Shown here piece by piece: positions 1 to 8,670 of a stretch of 48,139 nt of DNA. This DNA is from Pedobacter panaciterrae. Its GTDB lineage: Bacteria > Bacteroidota > Bacteroidia > Sphingobacteriales > Sphingobacteriaceae. The number at the start of each line of letters is the position of its first letter. Position 1 is the first letter of the stretch. The notes beneath the pieces were generated by a model. That model made no database searches, had not been told where the DNA came from, and worked only from the letters and a program-made list of their open reading frames with translations. Location of the stretch: positions 1 to 48,139 of the forward strand of contig NZ_LGEL01000052.1 of the NCBI RefSeq assembly GCF_001636695.1, read 5' to 3'. Made by a program: the position numbers and the translations under genes.

Positions 1-19
1 AGATGTGTATAAGAGACAG
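1..19 (+). other. Tn5/Nextera mosaic-end adapter remnant (artefact)
   Basis: The first 19 bases, AGATGTGTATAAGAGACAG, are identical to the Tn5 transposase mosaic end used in tagmentation libraries. They sit exactly at the contig edge and create a false upstream ATG at position 3. Genomic sequence probably begins at about base 20. Confidence 0.95.
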
Positions 20-23
20 GTTT

Positions 24-242
24 ATGACAGATCCTGAGGAAAAGAAAAAAGGCTTAAATACATTTGCTAAATACTCTTCAATTAGCTTTCAAATGCTTGC
101 AACAATAGGTTTTTTCGCATTCATAGGTTATAAAATAGATGAATACAGGGGAAGCAAAACGCGTATTATTACCGCTGTGTTTAGTTTGATTGGGGTTGGG
201 GCGGCTATGTATCAGGTTGTAAAACAGTTGAATAAAAACTAA
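24..242 (+). CDS. AtpZ/AtpI-like F-ATPase accessory membrane protein
   Basis: A 72-residue protein with a charged N-terminus and two membrane helices (roughly residues 18-36 and 44-62), the layout of the AtpZ/AtpI family that accompanies F0F1 operons and is thought to help c-ring assembly or ion supply. The start was set at the ATG at 24, because the in-frame ATG at 3 lies inside the adapter sequence. Since the adapter abuts the gene, a slightly longer native N-terminus cannot be excluded, but the length is usual for the family. It is the first gene of the ATP synthase cluster. Family assignment rests on topology and position as well as sequence. Confidence 0.75.
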   Translation: MTDPEEKKKGLNTFAKYSSISFQMLATIGFFAFIGYKIDEYRGSKTRIITAVFSLIGVGAAMYQVVKQLNKN

Positions 243-272
243 AACCGATTATTTTAAGCCAAGGTAAATTCC

Positions 273-280
273 TATTTTTG
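273..280 (+). promoter_or_regulatory. Bacteroidetes -7 promoter element (TATTTTTG)
   Basis: TATTTTTG fits the Bacteroidetes sigma-ABfr -7 consensus TAnnTTTG and lies 15 bases before the TTG start of the next gene. No clear -33 TTTG is seen at the proper distance. Confidence 0.45.
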
Positions 281-295
281 TAAAAAATATAAATT

Positions 296-682
296 TTGAG
301 CTTAACCCGTTTTACCGTTTCCTATTTACTTTATTGTGTTGTTTTGGCTGGTATAGCCTACTTATTGCCAATAATTTTTCCTGATACCCGTATTTTAACC
401 GGCAAGTTCTGGCTGGTATATTTCTTCTTTGCCGTTATTACTTATATCGCTTATTTCTGCGCTGATTTGGGGCTTAAACGTAATCCTGAAGTGGGAATTA
501 TGGCCATTATGGGGTCTATAGCAGTGAAAATGTTTTTTTCTTTGGCTTTCGTGCTGATTTACAGTCTAAATGCTAAGGAAAAAGGGCTGATTTTTGTCCT
601 GAATTTTTTTTCTTTATATTTATTGTTCAGCTTCTTTGAAATATACTCTTTGTTACGTAACTTGCGCCACCAAAATAAATAG
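296..682 (+). CDS. small polytopic membrane protein of the ATP synthase cluster
   Basis: A 128-residue, very hydrophobic protein with about four predicted membrane helices (near residues 6-26, 38-58, 68-92, 98-118) and a basic C-terminal tail. It occupies the place between the AtpZ-like gene and atpB where Bacteroidetes carry an AtpI-like or unnamed membrane protein, so a role in F0 assembly is plausible but not shown. The start is TTG at 296: the frame is closed by a TAA at 290 and no ATG exists near the N-terminus. A TAnnTTTG element at 273-280 suggests that it can be transcribed from its own promoter. Confidence 0.65.
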   Translation: MSLTRFTVSYLLYCVVLAGIAYLLPIIFPDTRILTGKFWLVYFFFAVITYIAYFCADLGLKRNPEVGIMAIMGSIAVKMFFSLAFVLIYSLNAKEKGLIFVLNFFSLYLLFSFFEIYSLLRNLRHQNK

Positions 683-699
683 TAAAAATCTGCGACTAA

Positions 700-1824
700 A
701 TGGATTGTAGCCACGTTTTTGAGTTTAAAGTGAAAAGGTTAATTGTTGTTTTTGCGCTTTTTTTAGCGTTTCTGTCTGTTTCGTCTAGAGTTTTTGCTCA
801 AGCGGACACTTCAGTTGTTTCTGCTGATACTGCCGTGACTGCGGCTCATGCTGAAGGTGCCCATGGCGCCGGACATGGAGAAGAGAAGTTTGAACCTACC
901 AAGGTAATTATGGAACATATTGCTGATTCGCATGTGTGGCATCTTTGGGGTCACCTTTCAATCCCGCTTCCTGTAATATTGTATACCCCGGATGCTGGCC
1001 TGGAATTTTTCTCTTCTGGTAACTTCCATCATGGTGAGCATGATTATACAGGTTCAAAAAATATCTACCGTTTGGTTAATGACAAGATTAAAATTGTTGG
1101 AGCCGATGGTCAGGCAGATGAAGCGGCCTCATCTAAAATCCTTGATTTTTCTATTACTAAGAATGTTGCTGCAATGTTTGTTGCAATAGCAGTTATTCTG
1201 ATCATATTTATATCGGTTGCTGGTGCATATAAAAAACGTGTAGGTAAAGCGCCTAAAGGTTTGCAGTCATTTGTTGAACCAATTATTCTTTTTGTAAGAG
1301 ATGATATTGCAAAGCCGAATATCGGACATAAGCACGCTAAGTTTATGCCCTACCTGTTAACTGTATTTTTCTTTATCTGGATTAATAACGTTTTAGGTTT
1401 GATTCCCATCTTCCCGGGAGGTGCTAACGTAACAGGTAATATCTCTTTAACATTTGTACTTTCATTGTTTACCATGATTATTGTAAATATCAATGGTAAC
1501 AAATATTACTGGAAACATATCTTTTTACCTAATGTTCCTTTTTGGTTATGGCCACTTATGGTTGTAGTTGAGGTTGTAGGTGTAATTTCTAAACCCTTTG
1601 CATTAATGGTTCGTTTGTTTGCTAACATTACTGCAGGCCACATTATTGTGTTGAGTTTGATATCGTTGATATTTATTTTTAAAACATTGGCTATTGCTCC
1701 TGTATCTGTTGCATTCGTGTTGTTTATGGATGTGTTAGAATTATTGGTAGCATTTTTACAGGCCTTTATATTTACATTACTTACTGCCCTTTTTATTGGT
1801 ATGGCAGTAGAAGAGCATCATTAA
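700..1824 (+). CDS. atpB: ATP synthase F0 subunit a
   Basis: Subunit a forms the proton half-channels next to the c-ring. The C-terminal two thirds carry the family helices, and the motif MVRLFANITAGH contains the essential channel arginine (about R305). The 374-residue protein is longer than E. coli subunit a because it begins with a cleavable signal-like segment ending in VFAQA and a His/Gly-rich periplasmic stretch (about residues 48-62), typical of Bacteroidetes. The ATG at 700 is annotated; a GTG at 730 that starts directly at the signal peptide (MKRLIVVFALF) is an equally good alternative. The next gene in the operon, atpE, follows after 41 bp. Confidence 0.93.
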   Translation: MDCSHVFEFKVKRLIVVFALFLAFLSVSSRVFAQADTSVVSADTAVTAAHAEGAHGAGHGEEKFEPTKVIMEHIADSHVWHLWGHLSIPLPVILYTPDAGLEFFSSGNFHHGEHDYTGSKNIYRLVNDKIKIVGADGQADEAASSKILDFSITKNVAAMFVAIAVILIIFISVAGAYKKRVGKAPKGLQSFVEPIILFVRDDIAKPNIGHKHAKFMPYLLTVFFFIWINNVLGLIPIFPGGANVTGNISLTFVLSLFTMIIVNINGNKYYWKHIFLPNVPFWLWPLMVVVEVVGVISKPFALMVRLFANITAGHIIVLSLISLIFIFKTLAIAPVSVAFVLFMDVLELLVAFLQAFIFTLLTALFIGMAVEEHH

Positions 1825-1853
1825 TTAGAAACTATTTTTTACAAATTATATAA

Positions 1854-2078
<225 letters not shown>

Positions 2079-2099
2079 TAACTCAAACTGAAAAATTTT

Positions 2100-2134
2100 A
2101 GGCAGGTATATAACGATTGGTTATTTACCTGCCT
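2100..2134 (+). promoter_or_regulatory. intercistronic hairpin between atpE and atpF
   Basis: Arms AGGCAGGTA (2100-2108) and TACCTGCCT (2126-2134) pair perfectly over 9 bp, continued after a T/T mismatch by ATAAC (2110-2114) with GTTAT (2120-2124) around a GATTG loop. No U-run follows, so it is not a classical terminator. It may stabilise the upstream atpE message or lower expression of distal genes. The structure is seen; the role is inferred. Confidence 0.6.
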
Positions 2135-2170
2135 TAATAAAGAAGAATAAGTTTAAAAGTATTATATAAA

Positions 2171-2665
2171 ATGGAATTAGTAACCCCTACCATAGGATTA
2201 GTTTTTTGGACAGCAGTCGCATTTGTTTGCTTGTTAATATTGCTTAAGAAATTTGCATGGAAACCCATTCTTGCTGCTATTCATGAGCGTGAGCAATCAA
2301 TCGATGAGGCTTTAAATAAAGCTGAACTTGCGAAACATGAGATGGCTCGTTTAACTGCTCAAAACGAGGAGTTAATGAAAGATGCCCGTGCTGAACGTGA
2401 TCATATCTTAAAAGAGGCTAAAGCCCTAAAGGATAGTATTGTTCACGAAGCTAAAACACAAGCTCATACTGAAGGAGCTAAATTAATTGAAAAAGCTAAA
2501 ATTGAAATTGAAAATCAAAAGAAAGCTGCTTTAGCAGAACTTAAGAGTCAGGTTTCAACTTTATCTTTAGAGATTGCTGAGCGTGTATTACGTAGCCAAC
2601 TTGAAGATAAAGCAAAACAGCAGGATTTAGTTGCTAATCTTTTAAAAGACGTTGAATTAAACTAA
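2171..2665 (+). CDS. atpF: ATP synthase F0 subunit b
   Basis: Subunit b is the peripheral stator stalk. The 164-residue protein has one N-terminal membrane helix (about residues 5-26, followed by KKFAWKPI) and then a long, charged, heptad-rich helix up to the end, as expected for the b-type coiled coil. Its length is normal. It lies between atpE and atpH in the standard F0-F1 order; 34 bp separate it from atpH. Confidence 0.93.
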   Translation: MELVTPTIGLVFWTAVAFVCLLILLKKFAWKPILAAIHEREQSIDEALNKAELAKHEMARLTAQNEELMKDARAERDHILKEAKALKDSIVHEAKTQAHTEGAKLIEKAKIEIENQKKAALAELKSQVSTLSLEIAERVLRSQLEDKAKQQDLVANLLKDVELN

Positions 2666-2699
2666 TTGATAGTTTATTTAGCTAGATATACCAAGAAAA

Positions 2700-3248
2700 A
2701 TGTCAGAAAATAAAGCAGCATCGAGATACGCCAAATCATTAATAGATTTATCTACGGAACAAAATTCATTAGAAGAAATCAAAAATGATATGGTTCTTTT
2801 AGTACAGGTAATTAATGATAACTCTGAATTAGAAGCTATCCTTAAAAATCCGATAGTTCCCTTAGATAAAAAGGCGGGAATTTTGGATAATATATTTGGT
2901 GCTAAAGTTCATCAGGTTACAAAAGTCTTTATGAAATTGGTTGTAAGCAAAGGTCGTTCTTCGATTTTATTTGATACAGCAAAAGCTTTTATTGCTCAAT
3001 ACAATGCGATTAAAGGTATTGTAACAGCTGACGTAACTTCTGCTATTGAGCTTACACCTGAAAGCAGAGCTGAAATTATAGCGATTGTTAAAAAGGAAAT
3101 AGGAGCAAAAGAAGTTGTTGTTAAAGAAAAAGTTAACAGCAAATTGATTGGTGGTTTTATTTTAAAAGTTGGAGATAAACAATTTGATGCTAGTATTTCA
3201 AGTGGTTTAAGTAAACTTAAAAAGGAATTTGCTCAGGGAATAGTTTAA
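2700..3248 (+). CDS. atpH: ATP synthase F1 subunit delta
   Basis: A 182-residue soluble protein of the delta/OSCP family that joins the b stalk to the top of the F1 head. It starts with the typical ASRYAKSLIDLS segment (about residues 7-18) and ends with the conserved region IGGFILKVGDKQFDASI (about residues 150-166). Position between atpF and atpA supports the call. Confidence 0.92.
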   Translation: MSENKAASRYAKSLIDLSTEQNSLEEIKNDMVLLVQVINDNSELEAILKNPIVPLDKKAGILDNIFGAKVHQVTKVFMKLVVSKGRSSILFDTAKAFIAQYNAIKGIVTADVTSAIELTPESRAEIIAIVKKEIGAKEVVVKEKVNSKLIGGFILKVGDKQFDASISSGLSKLKKEFAQGIV

Positions 3249-3312
3249 ACCTGAGATGATATATAATAAGAGATAACATATACTGAATTTACAAAAGAAA
3301 TAATATAAAATT

Positions 3313-4887
3313 ATGGTAGAGGTAAGACCAGACGAAGTATCGGCAATTATCAGGCAACAATTGGCGGGCTTCAAATCAGAAGCAGAACTTGAAGAAGTTG
3401 GCACCGTATTGCAGGTGGGTGATGGTATTGCCCGTGTTTATGGTTTAACTAAAGTTCAATCGGGCGAATTAGTTGAATTTGAAACCGGCTTGCAGGGTAT
3501 TGTTTTGAACCTTGAAGAAGATAATGTTGGTGTGGTTCTATTGGGCCCTTCTGACAAAATCAAAGAAGGTGATACTATTAAACGTACTAAGAAAATTGCC
3601 TCTATTAAAGTTGGTGAAGGTATGTTAGGACGTGTTGTTAACACGCTTGGCGAGCCAATCGACGGTAAAGGACCTATCTTAGGTGAGACTTACGAAATGC
3701 CAATTGAGCGTAAAGCTCCTGGTGTAATTTATCGTCAGCCGGTAACTGAGCCTTTACAAACCGGTATTAAAGCTATTGATGGTATGATTCCAATTGGTCG
3801 TGGCCAGCGTGAGCTTGTTATTGGTGACCGTCAGATTGGTAAAACAGCTGTTTGTATTGATACCATTATCAATCAAAAAGAATTTTATGAAGCAGGTAAT
3901 CCTGTATTCTGTATATATGTAGCTTGCGGTCAAAAAGCAAGTACTGTAGCAAATATTGTACGTACTCTTGAAGAGAACGGCGCAATGCCATATACAGTAG
4001 TTGTTGCTGCTTCTGCTGCTGAACCTGCTCCATTGCAGTTTTATGCTCCTTTCTCAGGCGCAGCGATAGGTGAGTTTTTCCGTGATACTGGAAGACCAGC
4101 TTTAATTGTTTATGATGATTTATCTAAACAAGCTGTTGCATACCGTGAGGTGTCATTGTTATTACGTCGCCCACCGGGGCGTGAGGCTTATCCAGGTGAT
4201 GTGTTCTATCTTCACAGTCGTTTATTAGAGCGTGCTGCTAAGATCAACTCGAATGACGAGATTGCTCAAGCAATGAACGATTTACCAGAATCATTAAAAG
4301 GTATCGTTAAAGGTGGTGGTTCATTAACTGCATTACCTATTATCGAAACTCAGGCTGGTGATGTTTCTGCTTATATCCCCACTAACGTAATTTCAATTAC
4401 TGATGGTCAGATCTTCTTGGAAAGTAACTTGTTTAACGCAGGTATTCGTCCGGCAATTAACGTAGGTATCTCGGTATCACGTGTGGGTGGTAACGCTCAG
4501 ATCAAGTCAATGAAGAAAGTTGCAGGTACATTGAAATTAGATCAGGCTCAGTACCGCGAGTTAGAGGCTTTCTCTAAATTCGGTTCAGATCTTGATGCTG
4601 CTACTAAATCAGTTCTTGATAAAGGTGCACGTAACGTAGAGATTTTGAAACAAGGTCAGTTCTCTCCAGTAACTGTTGAGAAACAAGTTGCCATCATTTA
4701 TATCGGTACTAAAAACTTAATGCGTTCGGTTCCTATAAATAAAGTAAGAGAATTTGAAGCTGAATATTTACAGCAATTAGAATTGCGTCATCCAGAAACT
4801 TTAAGCGCTTTAAAAGCAGGTAAGTTTGATGATTCAATCACTGGAGTATTAGAAACTGTGGCTAAAGAGCTTTCAAGTAAATACTAA
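3313..4887 (+). CDS. atpA: ATP synthase F1 subunit alpha
   Basis: The 524-residue non-catalytic nucleotide-binding subunit of the F1 hexamer. Walker A is GDRQIGKT at residues 171-178, and the alpha-subunit signature region [10 protein letters not shown] is near residue 390. Length and domain order (beta-barrel, P-loop domain, C-terminal helices) are normal. The partner beta subunit gene is not in this window. Confidence 0.97.
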   Translation: MVEVRPDEVSAIIRQQLAGFKSEAELEEVGTVLQVGDGIARVYGLTKVQSGELVEFETGLQGIVLNLEEDNVGVVLLGPSDKIKEGDTIKRTKKIASIKVGEGMLGRVVNTLGEPIDGKGPILGETYEMPIERKAPGVIYRQPVTEPLQTGIKAIDGMIPIGRGQRELVIGDRQIGKTAVCIDTIINQKEFYEAGNPVFCIYVACGQKASTVANIVRTLEENGAMPYTVVVAASAAEPAPLQFYAPFSGAAIGEFFRDTGRPALIVYDDLSKQAVAYREVSLLLRRPPGREAYPGDVFYLHSRLLERAAKINSNDEIAQAMNDLPESLKGIVKGGGSLTALPIIETQAGDVSAYIPTNVISITDGQIFLESNLFNAGIRPAINVGISVSRVGGNAQIKSMKKVAGTLKLDQAQYRELEAFSKFGSDLDAATKSVLDKGARNVEILKQGQFSPVTVEKQVAIIYIGTKNLMRSVPINKVREFEAEYLQQLELRHPETLSALKAGKFDDSITGVLETVAKELSSKY

Positions 4888-4913
4888 TAAAGCTGAACTG
4901 AAGATAAAGAAGA

Positions 4914-5795
4914 ATGGCTAATTTAAAAGAAGTAAGAATTCGAATAGCATCGGTACAATCTACTCAGCAGATTACCAAAGCCATGAAAATGGTTTCGGCT
5001 GCTAAGTTGAAACGTGCAACTAATGCTATCATACAGTTACGTCCTTATGCTACCAAGCTAAAAGAGATCTTAGGAAATCTTTCAGCAAGTTTAGAGGGAT
5101 CATCGTCACCTTTTATACAAGAGCGTGAGCCTAACAAGGTTTTGATCGTTGTGGTTTCTTCTAACCGTGGTTTGGCTGGCGCGTTTAATATGAACGTAAT
5201 TAAAGCTACTAATAACTTAATTGCCGAGAAGTATAGCGAACAGTTAAAAAATGGTAATGTAAGTATTGTAGCTATAGGTAAGAAATCTCAGGATTTCTTT
5301 GAAAAACGTAACTACAACGTAATTGGTAACAATAACGAAGTATATACTGAACTTACTTTTGAAAATGTAACCAAGATCACTGATGCTATTATGGCAGGTT
5401 TTGCCAAAGGCGATTATGACAGAGTTGAATTGGTATACAACAGATTTAAAAATGCTGCTGTTCAGATTTTAACAACAGAACAATTAATCCCATTAACTAG
5501 CGGACAGGATGCTACAGAAGAGAAATCGGCTAACGTAGACTATATTTTAGAGCCTTCTCAGGAAGAAATTGTTGAGCAGTTAATACCAAAGTCAATTAAA
5601 ATTCAATTGTACAAAGCAGTATTGGATTCGCATGCTTCAGAGCATGGTGCCCGTATGACATCAATGGATAAAGCAACTGAAAATGCCGGTGACTTATTGA
5701 AGGCATTAAAACTTTCATATAACCAGGCTCGTCAGGCTGCCATTACCACAGAGCTTACAGAGATTGTAAGTGGTGCAGCTGCTTTGAACGGATAG
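4914..5795 (+). CDS. atpG: ATP synthase F1 subunit gamma
   Basis: The central rotor shaft of F1, 293 residues. The N-terminal coil begins KEVRIRIASVQSTQQITKAM and the C-terminal coil contains HGARMTSMDKATENAGDLL, both strongly conserved among gamma subunits. It is the last ATP synthase gene here; atpD and atpC, which often follow, are absent, and an unrelated small membrane protein with its own promoter comes next. Confidence 0.96.
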   Translation: MANLKEVRIRIASVQSTQQITKAMKMVSAAKLKRATNAIIQLRPYATKLKEILGNLSASLEGSSSPFIQEREPNKVLIVVVSSNRGLAGAFNMNVIKATNNLIAEKYSEQLKNGNVSIVAIGKKSQDFFEKRNYNVIGNNNEVYTELTFENVTKITDAIMAGFAKGDYDRVELVYNRFKNAAVQILTTEQLIPLTSGQDATEEKSANVDYILEPSQEEIVEQLIPKSIKIQLYKAVLDSHASEHGARMTSMDKATENAGDLLKALKLSYNQARQAAITTELTEIVSGAAALNG

Positions 5796-5848
5796 AATTA
5801 AGAGATATAAAAAGATCAGCGTAAATGCTGTATTTGTTTAAAAAATAT

Positions 5849-5856
5849 TATTTTTG
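5849..5856 (+). promoter_or_regulatory. Bacteroidetes -7 promoter element (TATTTTTG)
   Basis: TATTTTTG matches TAnnTTTG and lies 23 bases before the ATG of the 71-residue membrane protein. It marks a transcription unit separate from the ATP synthase operon. Confidence 0.55.
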
Positions 5857-5879
5857 CGCAGTAAATAAAAACAGTAAAA

Positions 5880-6095
5880 ATGGAACAGACACCAAAGCAC
5901 AATACAGAAAGCATGAAAAGAGCTAATGAGACTTCAATTTATAAATTGATGACCGTTGGGATTTTAATCGGTATGTTAGGCGTTTTCTTACGCTTTGCTG
6001 GTGACTCTACTACATTGTCTATTATATCATGGGCAATCCTGGTAATAGGTTCTGTAATCGCTTGTAAAGGTGTATTCAAAATATTAGACGCATAG
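5880..6095 (+). CDS. small two-helix membrane protein, unknown function
   Basis: A 71-residue protein with a polar N-terminal third followed by two membrane helices (about residues 22-40 and 47-66). I do not recognise a functional family; similar short proteins occur near core genes in Sphingobacteriales. A TAnnTTTG promoter element precedes it and a strong terminator follows, so it forms a single-gene unit. Confidence 0.7.
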   Translation: MEQTPKHNTESMKRANETSIYKLMTVGILIGMLGVFLRFAGDSTTLSIISWAILVIGSVIACKGVFKILDA

Positions 6096-6114
6096 TATAT
6101 AACAATATCTTTTT

Positions 6115-6157
6115 AAAAACGTCCTCATCAGCTTTGGCTAATGAGGACGTTTTTTTT
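6115..6157 (+). terminator. Rho-independent terminator
   Basis: A perfect 14-bp stem (6115-6128 with 6141-6154, core CGTCCTCAT/ATGAGGACG) with an inner AGC/GCT pairing and an uninterrupted T-run through 6157. It ends the transcript of the 71-residue protein and possibly readthrough from the atp operon. The A-run on the 5' side would also allow function on the minus strand. Confidence 0.9.
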
Positions 6158-6229
6158 GTAACGTTTGTATGATTTAAGGTTACCTAATTTAATATTTGGT
6201 ATTAAGAAAAAAACCTAATCATTAATATT

Positions 6230-7081
6230 ATGAAAAAATATTTAATCTATTGTGTATTGGCAATAGCAATATTTTCTTGCAACAGTAATAAAAATTCAAG
6301 ATCAGAAAATTCGGACTCGACGAGTGCAAATCTTGAAGCAACAGATTCGCTTCTAAGCGAAAAGATCATCAAAACTGCAGATATGCGTTTCAGGGTTAAG
6401 GATGTACAGAATACAAAAGAGAAATTAAGTTCGGCGATAAAAACAGAAGGAGGGACTATTGCTGAGTTCACGGTTCAAAGTAATATTCAACAAACCGAAA
6501 AAGTTAAATATTCTACAGACTCGTTACTTGAGCTCACTTCTTATCGTACAGAAGGACTAATAATAGCGAAAGTTCCTTCAGATAAGCTGGATGAATTTAC
6601 AAATAAAGTAGCAAAGCTGGCAGTTTTTATCGACCATCAATTACTTAAGATGGATGATCAAAGCATTGTTTATTTGAGTAATAAACTAAAAAATGAAAAT
6701 AGGGTTGAGGCTGTAGAGCAACTTAATAAACATGCCAATAAGAAAAGTAATAATGTAGAAACCGCGCTATCTCTTAAAGATGATTATGTAGATAAAAAGA
6801 TTGATAATCTGATGATTGATAGCAAAGTTCAGTATAGCACGATTACACTTAATTTTTATCAGGATAACACTGTAAAGAGCATCCTTATTGGAAATGACGA
6901 TTTGTATAGTTATCGTCCAAACTTCTTTACCAGATTGGGATTGAGTTTTCAGAACGGATGGTATATCTTTAAAGAATTTATCCTTGTTGCTATGAATCTA
7001 TGGGTTTGGATATTAATCGGTGCAGCAGCGTATTTCAGTTTTAAATACTATCGGAAAAGAAAAATTGCAAACGCAAATTAG
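6230..7081 (+). CDS. DUF4349-type lipoprotein
   Basis: A 283-residue envelope protein. The N-terminus has a lipoprotein signal with the lipidation cysteine at residue 17 (IFSC). The middle (about residues 45-220) looks like DUF4349: a two-part alpha/beta region around a coiled-coil segment with many Lys/Glu. One C-terminal membrane helix (about 255-275) is followed by YYRKRK. Function of the family is unknown. It ends 1 bp before the stop of the convergent ruvC. Confidence 0.8.
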   Translation: MKKYLIYCVLAIAIFSCNSNKNSRSENSDSTSANLEATDSLLSEKIIKTADMRFRVKDVQNTKEKLSSAIKTEGGTIAEFTVQSNIQQTEKVKYSTDSLLELTSYRTEGLIIAKVPSDKLDEFTNKVAKLAVFIDHQLLKMDDQSIVYLSNKLKNENRVEAVEQLNKHANKKSNNVETALSLKDDYVDKKIDNLMIDSKVQYSTITLNFYQDNTVKSILIGNDDLYSYRPNFFTRLGLSFQNGWYIFKEFILVAMNLWVWILIGAAAYFSFKYYRKRKIANAN

Positions 7082-7082
7082 A

Positions 7083-7649
7083 TTACTGCTTAAGTCGTTT
7101 TTTATTGTCTTTAGCAAATGCCTCCCAGCCCGAATAGGACTTGCCTGTTCCGCTGGTGCTTATTCTCTGAAAAGAATGACAAACTGCAACTGCCAGCCCA
7201 TCGGTAGCATCTAAAAATTCGGGTGTTTCCTTAAAATTTAATAGCCGCTGTAACATAGCGGCTACTTGTTCTTTACTGGTATTCCCGTTCCCCGTTATGG
7301 ATTGTTTAATTTTTCGTGGTGCATATTCTGCAATTGGGATATTTCTGGATAGGGCAGCTGCCATTGCTACACCTTGAGCCCGACCTAGTTTTAGCATAAC
7401 CTGAATGTTTTTTCCGTAAAATGGAGCCTCTAGTGCGAGAACATCAGGTTTAAACTCATCCAAAAGAAGGATGGTTTTTTCAAAGATCCGCTGTAATTTC
7501 AAAAAGTGATCGTCCATATGATCCATCCTGACGATCCCCATGGTGATTAATTCAATTTTACTTCCTTTCTCCAGTACTACTCCGTAACCCATTATTGAAG
7601 TTCCCGGGTCTATGCCCATGATCACCCTTTCCTTTTTTTCAGCCAACAT
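7083..7649 (-). CDS. ruvC: crossover junction endodeoxyribonuclease RuvC
   Basis: RuvC resolves Holliday junctions at the end of homologous recombination, acting with RuvAB. The first catalytic Asp is in MGIDPGTSIMGYG (D14), the catalytic Glu in ALEAPFYGKN, and the last acidic pair in LDATDGLAVAVCH. The length, 188 residues, is normal. ruvA and ruvB are not adjacent. The gene converges on the DUF4349 lipoprotein and is divergent from the flippase-like gene, 19 bp away. Confidence 0.96.
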   Translation of the reverse strand: MLAEKKERVIMGIDPGTSIMGYGVVLEKGSKIELITMGIVRMDHMDDHFLKLQRIFEKTILLLDEFKPDVLALEAPFYGKNIQVMLKLGRAQGVAMAAALSRNIPIAEYAPRKIKQSITGNGNTSKEQVAAMLQRLLNFKETPEFLDATDGLAVAVCHSFQRISTSGTGKSYSGWEAFAKDNKKRLKQ

Positions 7650-7668
7650 AAAACAATATTAAGCATAT

Positions 7669-8670
7669 TTGCAGATAGTAAAAGCAAAAAAGTTGACATC
7701 GCAGTACAAAAAAATACTTTCCTATCTTATTAAAACAGTAATTGTAGTATTTACCTTTTGGATCATTTACAACAAACTGTCGGATAATGAGAATTTAAAC
7801 TCGTTTGGTAATCTATTAAAGCAAATTCCTCAATCAGAAATTATCTTCGTGATGACGACGGTTGTAGTTTTAATGTTTTTAAACTGGGGTTTGGAAGCCT
7901 TAAAATGGAGAAGATTAGTTTCAGGTATAGAGAAAATTAGTATCTGGAGATCTATTGAATCGGTGTTCTGCGGATTAACATGGGCAGTGTTTACGCCCAA
8001 TAGGATTGGAGAATACGGGGGAAGGGTATTCTTTCTGTCGCCCAAGAGAAGGATTGTAGGTGTAGTGGCAATGGCGGTCGGGAATATTGGCCAAATGGTA
8101 CTAACCAATGTTTTTGGTGCTATAGCACTTTGCATCTTCATATATAAGTTTGTGAATATTGATTACCGCTTGTTTTATGCACTGGTAATTCTTTCAGTAA
8201 TGTTCTGTGCGTTTTTTATCATTTTTTATTTTAATATAAAATGGTTAAACGGAATTCTTGTCTCTATGCGTTTTACACGGAAATACAAACGGTTCTATGG
8301 AATTCTGGCAAGATATCAGAAAAAAGAATTGTTAAATATATTGTTGTTTTGTTTGGCAAGATATGTTGTATTTAGCACCCAATATTTTATCCTTTTTTAT
8401 TGGTTAATACCTCAGTTACATTATCTGGATATCTTGATGATGGTGAGTATTCTGTTTTTTGTTCAATCTACTTTACCTTCACTTGATCTTTTTGATATAG
8501 GAGTGAGGAGTGTTACCGCATCTTACTTTTTTAGCTCAATAACAGATCAGAATATTGCAGTTATAGCATGTACAGCTAGTATCTGGTTAATAAATATTAT
8601 AATTCCTGCTATATTAGGCACTTATTTCGTTTTTAAACTTAATTTCTTTGGAAATATTCAGCGCAGTTAG
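7669..8670 (+). CDS. flippase-like membrane protein (LPG synthase TM domain / UPF0104)
   Basis: A 333-residue protein with about eight membrane helices and motifs of the lysylphosphatidylglycerol-synthase transmembrane superfamily (NWGLEALKWRRL, RIGEYGGRVFFLSP, FDIGVRSVTASYFF). Members without the catalytic aminoacyl domain are thought to flip or export lipid-linked molecules. The start is uncertain: TTG at 7669 is the first possible codon after the in-frame TAA at 7660, and no ATG is close. It overlaps the following GT2 gene by 23 bp, suggesting joint work on a glycolipid or membrane polymer. Confidence 0.75.
   Translation: MQIVKAKKLTSQYKKILSYLIKTVIVVFTFWIIYNKLSDNENLNSFGNLLKQIPQSEIIFVMTTVVVLMFLNWGLEALKWRRLVSGIEKISIWRSIESVFCGLTWAVFTPNRIGEYGGRVFFLSPKRRIVGVVAMAVGNIGQMVLTNVFGAIALCIFIYKFVNIDYRLFYALVILSVMFCAFFIIFYFNIKWLNGILVSMRFTRKYKRFYGILARYQKKELLNILLFCLARYVVFSTQYFILFYWLIPQLHYLDILMMVSILFFVQSTLPSLDLFDIGVRSVTASYFFSSITDQNIAVIACTASIWLINIIIPAILGTYFVFKLNFFGNIQRS

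Noticed and set aside
3-23. Upstream ATG that extends the AtpZ-like protein by seven residues
   Set aside because: It lies in the Tn5 mosaic-end adapter and is not genomic.
2100-2134. Hairpin after atpE as a terminator
   Set aside because: No U-run follows and the operon clearly continues with atpF.
6190-6198. TAATATTTG as a promoter element for the DUF4349 gene
   Set aside because: The spacing between TA and TTTG is one base too long.
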